The position numbers and the translations under genes are program-made. The notes below the pieces were generated by a model that saw nothing but the letters and a program-made list of their open reading frames with translations, was not told the origin of the DNA and did no database searches. A DNA stretch of 64,000 bases. Origin: Algoriphagus ratkowskyi (GTDB taxonomy: Bacteria; Bacteroidota; Bacteroidia; Cytophagales; Cyclobacteriaceae). Positions within the stretch are counted from its first letter, which is position 1. The number at the start of each line of letters is the position of its first letter. Positions 9,073 through 17,679 of this stretch are shown piece after piece. The stretch covers positions 1-64,000 of the forward strand of contig NZ_MSSV01000024.1 in the NCBI RefSeq assembly GCF_002150505.1. Reading direction: 5' to 3'.

Positions 9073-10427
9073 ATAGTCTTACTGAATAGTGATTTTTTTG
9101 CTTCATTATTTCCCAGCCTTAGATCAAGCTGAGAACATACGTTCCTAATGACTTTCATGCCAATTTCAGAAACTAGAATTTGGTTTTTTGTGGTGGTAAT
9201 TAACCCGTCTTTCTCCATTTCTTTCAAAGAATCGATCTGATTTTCTGATAATTTCTCAGAAATTTCTAAAGGGATCACTGCTTGTTTTTTGCAGATTAGA
9301 TCCAAGATTACCTGTCGTGTAGAAATATCCAATTCGGTAAGTACATGACCTTTTTGAATAGCAAAAATATTTTGATTGACCAATGCCTCATATTTTCCTA
9401 TACTTTTTTCATTTTGAGCATAGGCATAATAGATATCATTGATACTGCTCGCACCTAGTCCTATGAGGATTTTTGAAGGCAAAGTGGTGTAGCCCATAAA
9501 ATTTCTGTGCAGGACTCCATCATTTTTGGCTAAAGTAAGAGCATCATTTGGGAGAGCAAAGTGATCCATCCCCACTTCCTCATAACCCATTTCTACCAAA
9601 AGAGCTCGTCCAAATTCATATAATTCAGTTTTCTCTGTTGCAGTGGGAAGAAAACTCTCGAAGCTCTTCTGTGAAGGAAACGCACTAGGCAAATGCGCAT
9701 AGCTATAAAATGCAATACGTTCTGGTCTTAATTCTTGCACCTTTCTGAAGGTAGCTTCCATGGTCTGCAGAGTTTGATGTGGTAGCCCAAAGATCAGATC
9801 ATAATTGATAGAAGTATAGCCCAATATACGTGCAGAATCGGTGGCGTATTTGACTTTTTCAAAAGGCTGAATACGATGAATGGCAGTTTGTACTTGAACA
9901 TCAAAATCCTGAATACCATAACTCACCCGATTAAAACCCAAATCATTTAGGGTTTTAAGATGCTCATAAGTTGTATTGTTAGGATGCCCTTCAAAGCTAA
10001 ACTCAGCATTAGGGTTTATTTCTGCATCCTCAAGGATCGTTTCTATCAAATACTTGAGATAAGATGGCTCAAAAAATGTCGGTGTGCCTCCCCCGAGATG
10101 AATCCCAGCAATCTTTGGACTTCCATTGAAAATCTCTTTGTATTGAGCCCATTCAGCTAACAGCGCCTGAATGTATGGGTCTTTAACGGCGTTGTTTTTG
10201 GTAATCCTTTTGTTGCAGCCACAATAGGTGCATAAGCTTTCGCAAAAGGGCAAATGTATGTAAATGGAAATTCCTTCTTCCTTACCGAAATCCTGGAATG
10301 CCTTGCTTACAAGATCATGCCATTGAAAGTTCTCCAAGTTGTTTTCCCAGAGAGGAACTGTAGGATAAGATGTATATCTAGGAGCAGGAATGTTGTATTT
10401 CTGGATCAAAGAGCTAGTATCAGACAT
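9069..10427 (-). CDS. hemN: oxygen-independent coproporphyrinogen III dehydrogenase HemN
   Basis: 452-aa radical SAM enzyme that decarboxylates coproporphyrinogen III to protoporphyrinogen IX without oxygen. The N-terminus has PAPRYTSYPTVPLW, then C62-ESL-C66-TY-C69-G-C71 binding the 4Fe-4S cluster, and the SAM motif HLGGGTPTFF. ATG at 10427 was chosen; the frame extends only to a TTG at 10445. It converges on the cbb3 operon and probably supplies haem at low oxygen, which fits the shared operator-like 14-mer 68 bp upstream. Confidence 0.95.
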   Translation of the reverse strand: MSDTSSLIQKYNIPAPRYTSYPTVPLWENNLENFQWHDLVSKAFQDFGKEEGISIYIHLPFCESLCTYCGCNKRITKNNAVKDPYIQALLAEWAQYKEIFNGSPKIAGIHLGGGTPTFFEPSYLKYLIETILEDAEINPNAEFSFEGHPNNTTYEHLKTLNDLGFNRVSYGIQDFDVQVQTAIHRIQPFEKVKYATDSARILGYTSINYDLIFGLPHQTLQTMEATFRKVQELRPERIAFYSYAHLPSAFPSQKSFESFLPTATEKTELYEFGRALLVEMGYEEVGMDHFALPNDALTLAKNDGVLHRNFMGYTTLPSKILIGLGASSINDIYYAYAQNEKSIGKYEALVNQNIFAIQKGHVLTELDISTRQVILDLICKKQAVIPLEISEKLSENQIDSLKEMEKDGLITTTKNQILVSEIGMKVIRNVCSQLDLRLGNNEAKKSLFSKTI

Positions 10428-10494
10428 AAATTTTTCTTTACCCAAAAGTCGAAACTATTTAAGAAAGGATGGATGATACAAGCCATTCAGGAAT

Positions 10495-10508
10495 CTGACA
10501 AAAATCAT
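10495..10508 (-). promoter_or_regulatory. candidate Fnr/Crp-type operator upstream of hemN
   Basis: On the minus strand this reads ATGATTTTTGTCAG, identical to the site at 369-382 before ccoI and in the same orientation relative to the gene. It ends 68 bp before the hemN ATG. About 48 bp downstream (centre to centre) is a -7-like TAGTTTCG with a TTG 21 bp before it, so the site could act as an activator site. Binding is inferred. Confidence 0.5.
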
Positions 10509-10829
10509 TTTTGGTCTAGAAAATAGAAAATTGGATTAGTATTAGAATTCAAATCCTGATCTCAAATTGACTGGGAAAAGGACAACTAGTAAACTATTTG
10601 ATTTGCAGAATTAACTTGATTGGTGTTACGCACATTTCTACCTGAAAATGGCTAGAATTTTTAGGTAGAGTTGCATTGATTACAGGCAGCGTAAGGATAA
10701 ATGTTTATGATCAACTAGGTCAAAAAGCGATTAAATTGGTGCAGACCTAAGCATTAATTATGTTGATAACAAGATGTTACGTTTATTTTAGGTTTAGCGA
10801 CTTGGGAAAAGTGAAGGTCTAATACTGGG
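10509..10829. other. gene-free spacer between hemN and batA-like gene
   Basis: About 320 bp of AT-rich sequence with no supported reading frame. An imperfect inverted repeat (TCTACCT and AGGTAGA flanking about 20 nt) is present near 10637-10670 without a clear T-run. This is where batB and later Bat genes would be expected if the Bat cluster were complete, but none is found. Confidence 0.5.
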
Positions 10830-11873
10830 CTAGTCGAGCAAGAAGTTATTGAGAAAACTACTTTTCAACCCTAACCAAATAAAGAAGAGCATCAATCCCC
10901 AAAACATATAGACACGATAGTAATCAGCAGTTTCCTTATAGCGGTTTTCGATTACCTCTGTTTTCTCAAGGGTGTCAATTCTTTCAAAAATCGATGCCAG
11001 CGTCCCACCGTCTGCCGCTCTGAAAAACTCACCGTTACCGATTTTAGCAATTTCGCGCAGTGTTGATTCATCTAGGTAACTTTCTACCATTTGAGGTCTT
11101 CCAAAAAAATCTGTTCCATAAGGAACTAGACCGTCTTTGCCCATAGCAATTGTGTAGATCTTAATGTCCAGTGCGGAAGCAAGGTTCGCTGCAAAAAGCG
11201 GGTCAACATTTCCAGCATTGCTCTCACCATCACTTAACAAGATCATCACTTTAGAGGTTGATTCAGATTCTTTCATTCGGTTGGTTCCTGCAGCCAATGC
11301 CGAGCCTATCGCAGTTCCTTTTGCTTCCATCATACTAAATGAAATCTCTTTCACAAGATCTGTGAGTAATTCATAATCGTTGGTTAGAGGAGCTAAGGAA
11401 TAAGCTTCACCGGCGAATACAACCATTCCTATGCGGTCTCCCACGCGTCCATTTATGAATTCAATGGCTGTTTCCTTTGCAGCTTCGAGGCGGTTAGGAG
11501 TGAAGTCTTGTAGGTCCATGGATTCGGAGATATCCAATACAAGCATAATATCAATACCCTCTGTGAATTGTTCTACACGCTCATTACTCCGTTGCGGGCG
11601 CGCTAAGGCTACAACCATTAGGATCAAAAAGAGATAGAAAAAACCTGCTGGCAAAAGACGTAGATACGTCCATGGATTATTATTTGCTATTCGATTTGGT
11701 AGGGAAAGTTCCAGAACCGGGTTTTTCAGAAATTTCACAAAAAATCTGAAAAGTATGAGAAGTGGTATTAACCAGATCAAGTTCAATAAGATCGGGTTAT
11801 CCCATTCATAAGTTTTGAAGGTCTCAGGTAAAAACCACGACCAGCTAAAGAATTCAGACAGCTGCTCTCTCAT
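10830..11873 (-). CDS. batA: BatA-like von Willebrand factor A membrane protein
   Basis: 347-aa protein with N-terminal membrane helices (about 29-45 and 75-91), a VWA domain and a C-terminal helix (about 320-340). The MIDAS metal site is D114-I-S116-E-S118, with a downstream T and a DGESNAG loop. BatA proteins belong to the aerotolerance/Bat systems, usually with MoxR ATPases and DUF58 partners. It overlaps the preceding gene by 20 bp, so the three genes 13621 to 10830 form one operon. Its function in this organism is not established. Confidence 0.85.
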   Translation of the reverse strand: MREQLSEFFSWSWFLPETFKTYEWDNPILLNLIWLIPLLILFRFFVKFLKNPVLELSLPNRIANNNPWTYLRLLPAGFFYLFLILMVVALARPQRSNERVEQFTEGIDIMLVLDISESMDLQDFTPNRLEAAKETAIEFINGRVGDRIGMVVFAGEAYSLAPLTNDYELLTDLVKEISFSMMEAKGTAIGSALAAGTNRMKESESTSKVMILLSDGESNAGNVDPLFAANLASALDIKIYTIAMGKDGLVPYGTDFFGRPQMVESYLDESTLREIAKIGNGEFFRAADGGTLASIFERIDTLEKTEVIENRYKETADYYRVYMFWGLMLFFIWLGLKSSFLNNFLLD

Positions 11874-12750
11874 GTGTGATTTTGGTTTGTTTTTCCTGAT
11901 AATTGCGTTTCGCTACCTCTAGTAGATAAGATGTAGCTTCTTCACTTTTCGATGATTTTCCTGCATAGATAATCATGTCGATCGTGCGTAGCGCTTTAAA
12001 GATCTCAAGATCTTCCATTTGTTCACCTATTTCACTAGAAGTCCATTCTTTCACAGGCATAGCGGTGATGCTTTCCATATACCCTTTCCATAGGCCAATA
12101 ACTTCATCAGCTGATTCAATGGTTGGGTTCTCTGTGAGAAGTGCAGTTTGGGTTTTCCATCTTTTTTCGAATAATTCCCATCGTCTTTTTTCTCTTCTTT
12201 CCTTCCAAAACTCTTGAATTCTTTTGGCAAAAAGCAAGTAGAGTGTACCAAGTAAAAGTAATACTCCGCCGAGTATTATGCCCAAGATTATCCAGTTGAG
12301 CGACTTTTCAATTGGCTGGTAAATGTTATTTTCCTGAAACACCAACTCCTCAGGAATACTGTCTAAGGTAAGTTCCAGCTTTAGTTCGGCTTCCAAAGGA
12401 TAATGCACTACGCTGTCGTATCGCGCCAACTCATAAACGGGCAAGGTCAAGAATGAACTTGGGTCTAGTGAGAAATTGGATAAGTAATAGATCGTGCTAT
12501 CCTGTGTGACACTGTCTTTGGTGAATGAAATGAATGTTTTCTTTTCCAGTAATACCAATGGGGAGAAATCAAAGGTAGAATCCGGGAACACAAGCTGCTT
12601 GGATTCAGGATACGATGCTTTGAGCACATAGCCTACGCGCTCACCTAGTTTTGCGGAATCCTGCATAAAATATCCATTCACAGTGATCTGCTGCGCATTG
12701 CTCAGAAAGGGAATGAATACTAATAAAAAGAGTTTGAGCGTCTTAGCCAC
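11854..12750 (-). CDS. Bat-cluster membrane protein of unknown function
   Basis: 298-aa protein with a signal peptide (about 1-19, ending SNAQ), a periplasmic beta-rich segment of about 125 residues, one membrane helix (about 150-172) and a basic cytoplasmic tail (RREKRRWELFEKRW). This layout resembles the BatD-like or DUF4381-like proteins found between DUF58 and VWA genes in Bacteroidota Bat operons. The start is GTG at 12750, inside the last codons of the DUF58 gene (8-bp overlap). Confidence 0.65.
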   Translation of the reverse strand: MAKTLKLFLLVFIPFLSNAQQITVNGYFMQDSAKLGERVGYVLKASYPESKQLVFPDSTFDFSPLVLLEKKTFISFTKDSVTQDSTIYYLSNFSLDPSSFLTLPVYELARYDSVVHYPLEAELKLELTLDSIPEELVFQENNIYQPIEKSLNWIILGIILGGVLLLLGTLYLLFAKRIQEFWKERREKRRWELFEKRWKTQTALLTENPTIESADEVIGLWKGYMESITAMPVKEWTSSEIGEQMEDLEIFKALRTIDMIIYAGKSSKSEEATSYLLEVAKRNYQEKQTKITHERAAV

Positions 12751-13621
12751 GTTTCATGCTTTTGTTTCGGTATTTAAATAGCTCAAGGAGTGGGCCTACG
12801 ATATCTTGGGTGGTATCGATAGTGAGATAGTTTATTTGATTCTTTTTACAAACATCTTTTAGATGCTCTCGCTCGGAGGTAAAGGTATCTGCTATTTTTT
12901 TAGAAAAGCTTCCAAAGGCGGTGTTTACCCAGGTAGTTTTACCTTTTTCTTTATCAAAAACCGGGATAATTCCCAAAGAAGGAAGCGCTGATTCGCGTGG
13001 GTCGGTGAGTTGGATAGCAACCACATCATGACGCTCTGCAAGCGCTCTGAAAGGACGCTCGTATCCTTCGTCTATGAAATCCGAAATGATTACAATCACG
13101 GCCCGCCTCTTAATGAGGTTCAGGGCAAACATGAACAGGGCGTTAAGATCGGTTTTTAAAGAATTATTCTGATGATCGAAAATTCCTCGGATCATTTTCA
13201 CTCCTTGCTTACTGCCTTTTGAGGGTAGAATAAGTTTTTCTTTTTGATCAGAATAGCTAATTAATCCTACCTGACTTCCATCAAATACTGCCGCAAGGAT
13301 TAAAACTCCAGCGATAATTTTTCCTTGATCTATTTTCTTATTTCCTGGCTGACCAATATCCTGGCTTCCGCTGATGTCTAGAAGAAAAAAAACTGACTGT
13401 TCTTTTTCTTCACGAAACGTTTTGACAAAAGTCCCGTGTCCTTTAGCAGATACTTTCCACTCAATCGTACGAATGTCATCTCCATACTGGTAGGGGCGTA
13501 GATCATCAAACTCCAGCCCTGATCCTTTGAAAAGCGACTGATATTCTCCCTGAAGGTGATTGTTGGCCACCTTTCGGATCATAACTTCGTATTTTCTAAG
13601 CTTTTTGAATAATTCGTTCAT
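12743..13621 (-). CDS. DUF58 domain protein of the Bat/MoxR type
   Basis: 292-aa cytoplasmic protein. It has the DUF58 signature RPYQYGDDIRTIEWKVSAKG (about 42-61), followed by a degenerate VWA-like fold with LLDISGS. Such proteins are usually encoded next to a MoxR AAA+ ATPase and VWA proteins. No moxR lies upstream here: the divergent neighbour is a DUF4296 lipoprotein gene 106 bp away. It is the first gene of the three-gene Bat operon. Confidence 0.85.
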   Translation of the reverse strand: MNELFKKLRKYEVMIRKVANNHLQGEYQSLFKGSGLEFDDLRPYQYGDDIRTIEWKVSAKGHGTFVKTFREEKEQSVFFLLDISGSQDIGQPGNKKIDQGKIIAGVLILAAVFDGSQVGLISYSDQKEKLILPSKGSKQGVKMIRGIFDHQNNSLKTDLNALFMFALNLIKRRAVIVIISDFIDEGYERPFRALAERHDVVAIQLTDPRESALPSLGIIPVFDKEKGKTTWVNTAFGSFSKKIADTFTSEREHLKDVCKKNQINYLTIDTTQDIVGPLLELFKYRNKSMKRG

Positions 13622-13727
13622 GAAGGATGATTTGAACGGCCTAAGTTATGCTTCTAAGCTGAATTATAAAATTTCAGTTACATGAAGAGTGGGAAGAATT
13701 TCCGTTAAAAAAACCTAATTTTGACCT

Positions 13728-14078
13728 GTGAAAATATTTCTGCTACTAAGTTTTTGCTTGCTTTCTTTTGCTAGTTGTAATTCTGCCAATAAACCATCCG
13801 GTTTATTGGCAGAAGACAAAATGGTAGAAGTTCTGATAGATATCCATCTTACTGAAGGACTTACGAGTGCTATGCCTGTTGCCTACGATTCTTCTCGGGT
13901 GCTATATAGTTTGCTTGAAAAAGACGTTTTTCTTAAACATGAAGTGAGTGATTCAGTTTTTACTCAAAGCATGTTGTATTACCTCCGCGATCCTGCCGAA
14001 ATGGAGCAGATTTATTCTCGTGTAGTCGATTCTCTCATGGTTAGAGAGTCCTCTGGCGGAACTTTAGACCAATTCTAA
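13728..14078 (+). CDS. DUF4296 domain lipoprotein
   Basis: 116-aa predicted lipoprotein. The hydrophobic leader ends in SFASC, so Cys17 is the likely lipidation site. The conserved helical segment KMVEVLIDIHLTEG is typical of the DUF4296 family of Bacteroidota, whose function is unknown. The start is GTG at 13728. Its TAA shares a base with the ATG of mutS2 (1-bp overlap), so the two are probably co-transcribed. A 15-bp hairpin lies inside the early coding region. Confidence 0.8.
   Translation: MKIFLLLSFCLLSFASCNSANKPSGLLAEDKMVEVLIDIHLTEGLTSAMPVAYDSSRVLYSLLEKDVFLKHEVSDSVFTQSMLYYLRDPAEMEQIYSRVVDSLMVRESSGGTLDQF
13781..13814 (+). repeat. 15-bp perfect hairpin inside the DUF4296 coding sequence
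   Basis: Left arm 13781-13795 (TTCTGCCAATAAACC) and its exact complement 13800-13814 are separated by a 4-nt loop (ATCC). It falls around codons 18-29, right after the lipidation Cys. In the mRNA it would form a strong stem near the start of translation. No T-run follows. Confidence 0.85.
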
Positions 14079-16465
14079 TGCTGTACCCAAGCAATCTCGA
14101 ACAAAAAATAAATTTCATAAAGATCAAAGAACTGCTTAAAGTAGAGTGTACTTCTCTCCTTGGAATGCAGTATGTCGATCGTCTAGCATTTTCTTCTGAT
14201 TTTAATTTGGTGACCAAATTACTTGATCAGACAGAAGAGTTTCGTCAGATTCTAATTTCTGGTGAGCTTTTTCCCTCATCCAATTTTACAAACCTCAATC
14301 CGTATTTAGAGAAAGCCAAACTTGAGAACTCCTTTCTTGATGTAGAGGATTTCTATGAAATTAAACTTTCGCTGGACACGCTGAGAAGTTGTATTTCTTT
14401 TTTTCAGAAAAGAGGAGAGGACTATCCTGTTCTGAGTCAATTACTTGGTTTGTTGATGGATCTTGATATGAGTTTGCTCAAATCAATTGAGCTGATTATC
14501 GATGAAAAGGGTAAGATGCGAAGTAATGCAAGCAAGGATCTACAACTCATCCGTAGTCAGATTATTTACGAAGAAGGGCGCTTGCGCAAAGTCATGGATC
14601 GCGTGTTCAAAGAAGCCCGTGCAAAGGGACTTACTACAGAAGACTCTGCGATCACTGTTCGCTCTGGGAGATTGGTGATACCCATCGCTGCTGAGAATAA
14701 ACGTAAACTTCGTGGGTTTATTCACGATGAATCTGCGACTGGACAGACGGTATTCATGGAGCCTGAAGAAGCATTGGATATCAATAATGAGATCCGTGAC
14801 CTTGAATACATGGAGCGTAGGGAGATCATTAAGATTCTGACACAATTAACAGATCGGATCAGACCCGCCATACCAGCTCTACGAAAGGCAACCAATTTTC
14901 TCGGCTTGATGGACTTTATTCGTGCCAAAGCAAAGTTTGCACAAAAGACGGATAGTTGTAGACCAGAAATCACCAAGGAAAGACAACTAACTTGGACAAA
15001 GGCTAGACATCCGATTCTGGATATTGCGCTTAAGTCCCAAGGAAAAAAAATTGTACCGCTAGATGTCAAACTTAGCGGACATGAGAGATTGCTAGTTATC
15101 TCTGGGCCAAATGCCGGTGGGAAGTCAGTTACCTTGAAGACAGTGGCTCTGCTGCAGTACATGCTTCAATGCGGAATATTAATCCCTGTTCACCCTGATT
15201 CCAAGAGCTCGCTTTTTGATAATTTCTTTATCGATATAGGCGATGAGCAAAACTTAGAAAATGACCTAAGTACCTATAGCTCACATTTGATGAGCATGAA
15301 GCATTTCTCACTTTTTGCCAATAAGAAAACCATTCTATTCATAGACGAATTCGGTACCGGAACGGAGCCGCAATTCGGAGGTGCTATTGCCGAATCTATT
15401 CTATTGGCACTGAACAAACTGGGAGCCTACGGTGTAATCACCACTCACTATGGCAACCTGAAGCAAATCGCTAATAAAAATCAGGGAATGGTGAATGGGG
15501 CTATGCGCTATGATGTGGATAAACTAGAGCCTCTTTATCAGCTTGAAATAGGCAAGCCTGGTTCTTCATTTGCATTGGAGATAGCTTCGAAAATCGGCAT
15601 CCCAAAAGAGATCCTGGAGTATGCTAAAGGGCAGATTGGAGAAGAACGAGTGCGCTACGATAGACTCCTCACACAAGTAGAAAATGAGAAAAACCAATAC
15701 GCGACATTATTGGCAGATGTAAAAGCTAAAGAGAGACTTCTAAAAACTCGCCTTCAGGAATACAATGAATTGAAGGAAACGATGGAGTCCACCAAAAAGC
15801 GCTATCTCCAAGAAGCCAAGCTAGAGGCTAAGCAATTGCTAGATCAGGCTAATAAGAAGATAGAATCCGCAATTCGTGAAATTAAGGAGGGGAAAGCGGA
15901 GAAAGAAGCTACTAAGCTTGTTCGAAAAGATTTGGAGGAATTTAAGGAGAAGGTTAAGCCTGAAAAAAATATCATTAAAAGCCCTGAAATTAAGGTATTG
16001 GGTGGGAAGATTGCTATCGGTGATTGGGTAAGAGTAAAAGATAATGGAGCTATAGCGGAGGTGCTCCAGCTTAAAGGAAACGAGTTAGAAATATCTATCG
16101 GTGAGCTCAAATCAAAAGTGAAGCTTTCTCGACTAGAGAAAATCTCCCAAGGAGAAGTCAAAAAAGAGAAGAAAGCAGCTATCTCCAGAAGCGGCTATAA
16201 TACCAACGAAAAGATGATGGATTACTCACCTAATCTTGACCTAAGAGGAATGCGTGGTGAAGAGATACTGTTTTTGATCCAATCATTTGTAGATGAAGGG
16301 TACATGCTCGGTTTGAAAGATCTGAGAATTGTTCACGGTAAGGGGAATGGGATTCTGAGGGATTTGACGCGAAATTTCCTGAGAGACATGAGTCAAGTTC
16401 GGCACATGGAAGATGAGCATGCAGACCGCGGCGGAGCAGGAGTTACGCTGGTGACGTTGAAATAG
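14078..16465 (+). CDS. mutS2: MutS2-family ATPase/endonuclease (RqcU-like)
   Basis: 795-aa protein. The MutS core has Walker A GPNAGGKSV (343-351) and Walker B FIDEFGTGTEP, followed by a long charged coiled-coil region (about 515-640). The C-terminus is an Smr nuclease domain with LDLRGMRGEE and IVHGKGNGILR. MutS2 suppresses recombination and, in Firmicutes, splits collided ribosomes; it does not act in mismatch repair. The length matches the family. It ends at a strong palindromic terminator. Confidence 0.93.
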   Translation: MLYPSNLEQKINFIKIKELLKVECTSLLGMQYVDRLAFSSDFNLVTKLLDQTEEFRQILISGELFPSSNFTNLNPYLEKAKLENSFLDVEDFYEIKLSLDTLRSCISFFQKRGEDYPVLSQLLGLLMDLDMSLLKSIELIIDEKGKMRSNASKDLQLIRSQIIYEEGRLRKVMDRVFKEARAKGLTTEDSAITVRSGRLVIPIAAENKRKLRGFIHDESATGQTVFMEPEEALDINNEIRDLEYMERREIIKILTQLTDRIRPAIPALRKATNFLGLMDFIRAKAKFAQKTDSCRPEITKERQLTWTKARHPILDIALKSQGKKIVPLDVKLSGHERLLVISGPNAGGKSVTLKTVALLQYMLQCGILIPVHPDSKSSLFDNFFIDIGDEQNLENDLSTYSSHLMSMKHFSLFANKKTILFIDEFGTGTEPQFGGAIAESILLALNKLGAYGVITTHYGNLKQIANKNQGMVNGAMRYDVDKLEPLYQLEIGKPGSSFALEIASKIGIPKEILEYAKGQIGEERVRYDRLLTQVENEKNQYATLLADVKAKERLLKTRLQEYNELKETMESTKKRYLQEAKLEAKQLLDQANKKIESAIREIKEGKAEKEATKLVRKDLEEFKEKVKPEKNIIKSPEIKVLGGKIAIGDWVRVKDNGAIAEVLQLKGNELEISIGELKSKVKLSRLEKISQGEVKKEKKAAISRSGYNTNEKMMDYSPNLDLRGMRGEEILFLIQSFVDEGYMLGLKDLRIVHGKGNGILRDLTRNFLRDMSQVRHMEDEHADRGGAGVTLVTLK

Positions 16466-16468
16466 AAT

Positions 16469-16500
16469 AAAAAAGGGAAACGATATCGTTTCCCTTTTTT
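16469..16500. terminator. bidirectional terminator between mutS2 and lipoprotein gene
   Basis: Perfect 32-bp palindrome with core AGGGAAACGATATCGTTTCC, flanked by A6 on the left and T6 on the right. It lies between convergent genes (mutS2 ending 16465 and the minus-strand gene ending 16512), so it can terminate both. Confidence 0.92.
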
Positions 16501-16511
16501 ATTTTTAAAAG

Positions 16512-16997
16512 CTATTTCTTAAGAAGGTTGAATGTGTAGTTCCCTGCTACAGCCATAACACCGTTAACTCTGGCTCCTGGAGCTGGAATAGAAAAAGTGA
16601 GCTTTAAATTATTGTTAGTTTGAGTGAAAGAGATTTCTCTGCCTGCAGCTGGTTTGCTGCCAGTAAGTATGAACTTATCGAAATTGGCTCCTGCAAAACT
16701 CCAAGTGCCAGCAGCATCGAAAAGGTCATTGTTGTTTTTGGAAGAGTAAGTTTTGGCTGAACCTGATTTCATCATCAATTCAAATCCTGTATATAAATTG
16801 GTCACAGCTATACCATCTCGTTCCACAGATCCACCACCATCAATTCCCCAAGTTTGAGATCCAGTTCCGGTTAAAGCTTCGGTTGCAATTGCCTCTGCAC
16901 TTTTTGGTGTTGTAGGCTCCGGGTCATCTCCGCCACAGCTTTGAATAGCTATTGTCACAAAAGAAAGTAGAATTAATCTAAAAAAAAGTGATCTCAT
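16512..16997 (-). CDS. hypothetical secreted lipoprotein
   Basis: 161-aa predicted lipoprotein. The leader ends in IQSC and is followed by GGDDPEPTTP, the S/G-D/E-rich stretch typical of surface-exported Bacteroidota lipoproteins. The mature part is beta-rich with Gly/Asn/Ser and resembles small lipocalin-like sheets, but I cannot assign a family. The convergent neighbour is mutS2 and both share a terminator. Confidence 0.7.
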   Translation of the reverse strand: MRSLFFRLILLSFVTIAIQSCGGDDPEPTTPKSAEAIATEALTGTGSQTWGIDGGGSVERDGIAVTNLYTGFELMMKSGSAKTYSSKNNNDLFDAAGTWSFAGANFDKFILTGSKPAAGREISFTQTNNNLKLTFSIPAPGARVNGVMAVAGNYTFNLLKK

Positions 16998-17056
16998 ATG
17001 CTTTCCAATTAATGCCTATTATTTTAAAGGTAGGAATTTAAGTTTAAAGGAACAGT

Positions 17057-17677
17057 TTACTTAAAGTCTTCAAGAACTATTTTTTGCTCACAAAATTCAT
17101 ACTCTCTTGGCTCATTAGAGCAAATAACCAGAATCCTGTTTTTCCTATAAAGAGAGACCATTTCCTGATACCAATCGATACCTTTTCTATCCAGATTAGA
17201 AGTAGGCTCATCTAGAAATACCAAAGGGACATCAGAAAATAGTGCAAGTCCCAACTTTAGCCGCTGCTTCATTCCTGAGGAAAATTGGCCTACAGGTTTG
17301 GAGGTATGCTGCGTAAGGTAGAGTTGTTCTATGATTTCTCTGGGCGAAATATTGTTTAGCGGTTTTTTGAATTTGAAATGAAATTTAAGCAATTCTTCTA
17401 AAGTAAACTCCTCGGGAAGCTCCATATAGGGAGCAGAAATAGTCAAAAAAGGAAACCAATCTGCATCTGAGATGGATTTTTCATCAAGGATATAATCTAT
17501 TTTCCCTGAAGTGATCGGAATAGCGCCACTTAAACATTTAAGTAAAGTTGATTTTCCTGATCCGTTACTTCCAGTTATAGCTAGGGAATTACCTTGTGAT
17601 AATTCAAGGCTTAGATTTTTAAAAATCCATTCGTATTGGAAGCGTTTTGAAGCTTCCTCTAGTTGGATTTTAAACAT
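17057..17677 (-). CDS. orphan ABC transporter ATP-binding protein
   Basis: 206-aa ATPase with Walker A GSNGSGKST (about 36-44), signature FSSGMKQRL, and Walker B LVFLDEPTSNLD. No permease lies next to it. It is 2 bp downstream of lpxA on the same strand, so it is probably the last gene of the lpx operon. It could energise an export permease encoded elsewhere; whether this involves lipid A is speculative. At 206 aa it is short but complete. Confidence 0.85.
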   Translation of the reverse strand: MFKIQLEEASKRFQYEWIFKNLSLELSQGNSLAITGSNGSGKSTLLKCLSGAIPITSGKIDYILDEKSISDADWFPFLTISAPYMELPEEFTLEELLKFHFKFKKPLNNISPREIIEQLYLTQHTSKPVGQFSSGMKQRLKLGLALFSDVPLVFLDEPTSNLDRKGIDWYQEMVSLYRKNRILVICSNEPREYEFCEQKIVLEDFK

Positions 17678-17679
17678 AG

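Noticed and set aside
14722..15162. 146-codon minus-strand frame inside mutS2
   Set aside because: Antisense to the conserved MutS core; low-complexity product rich in Ser/Leu/Arg.
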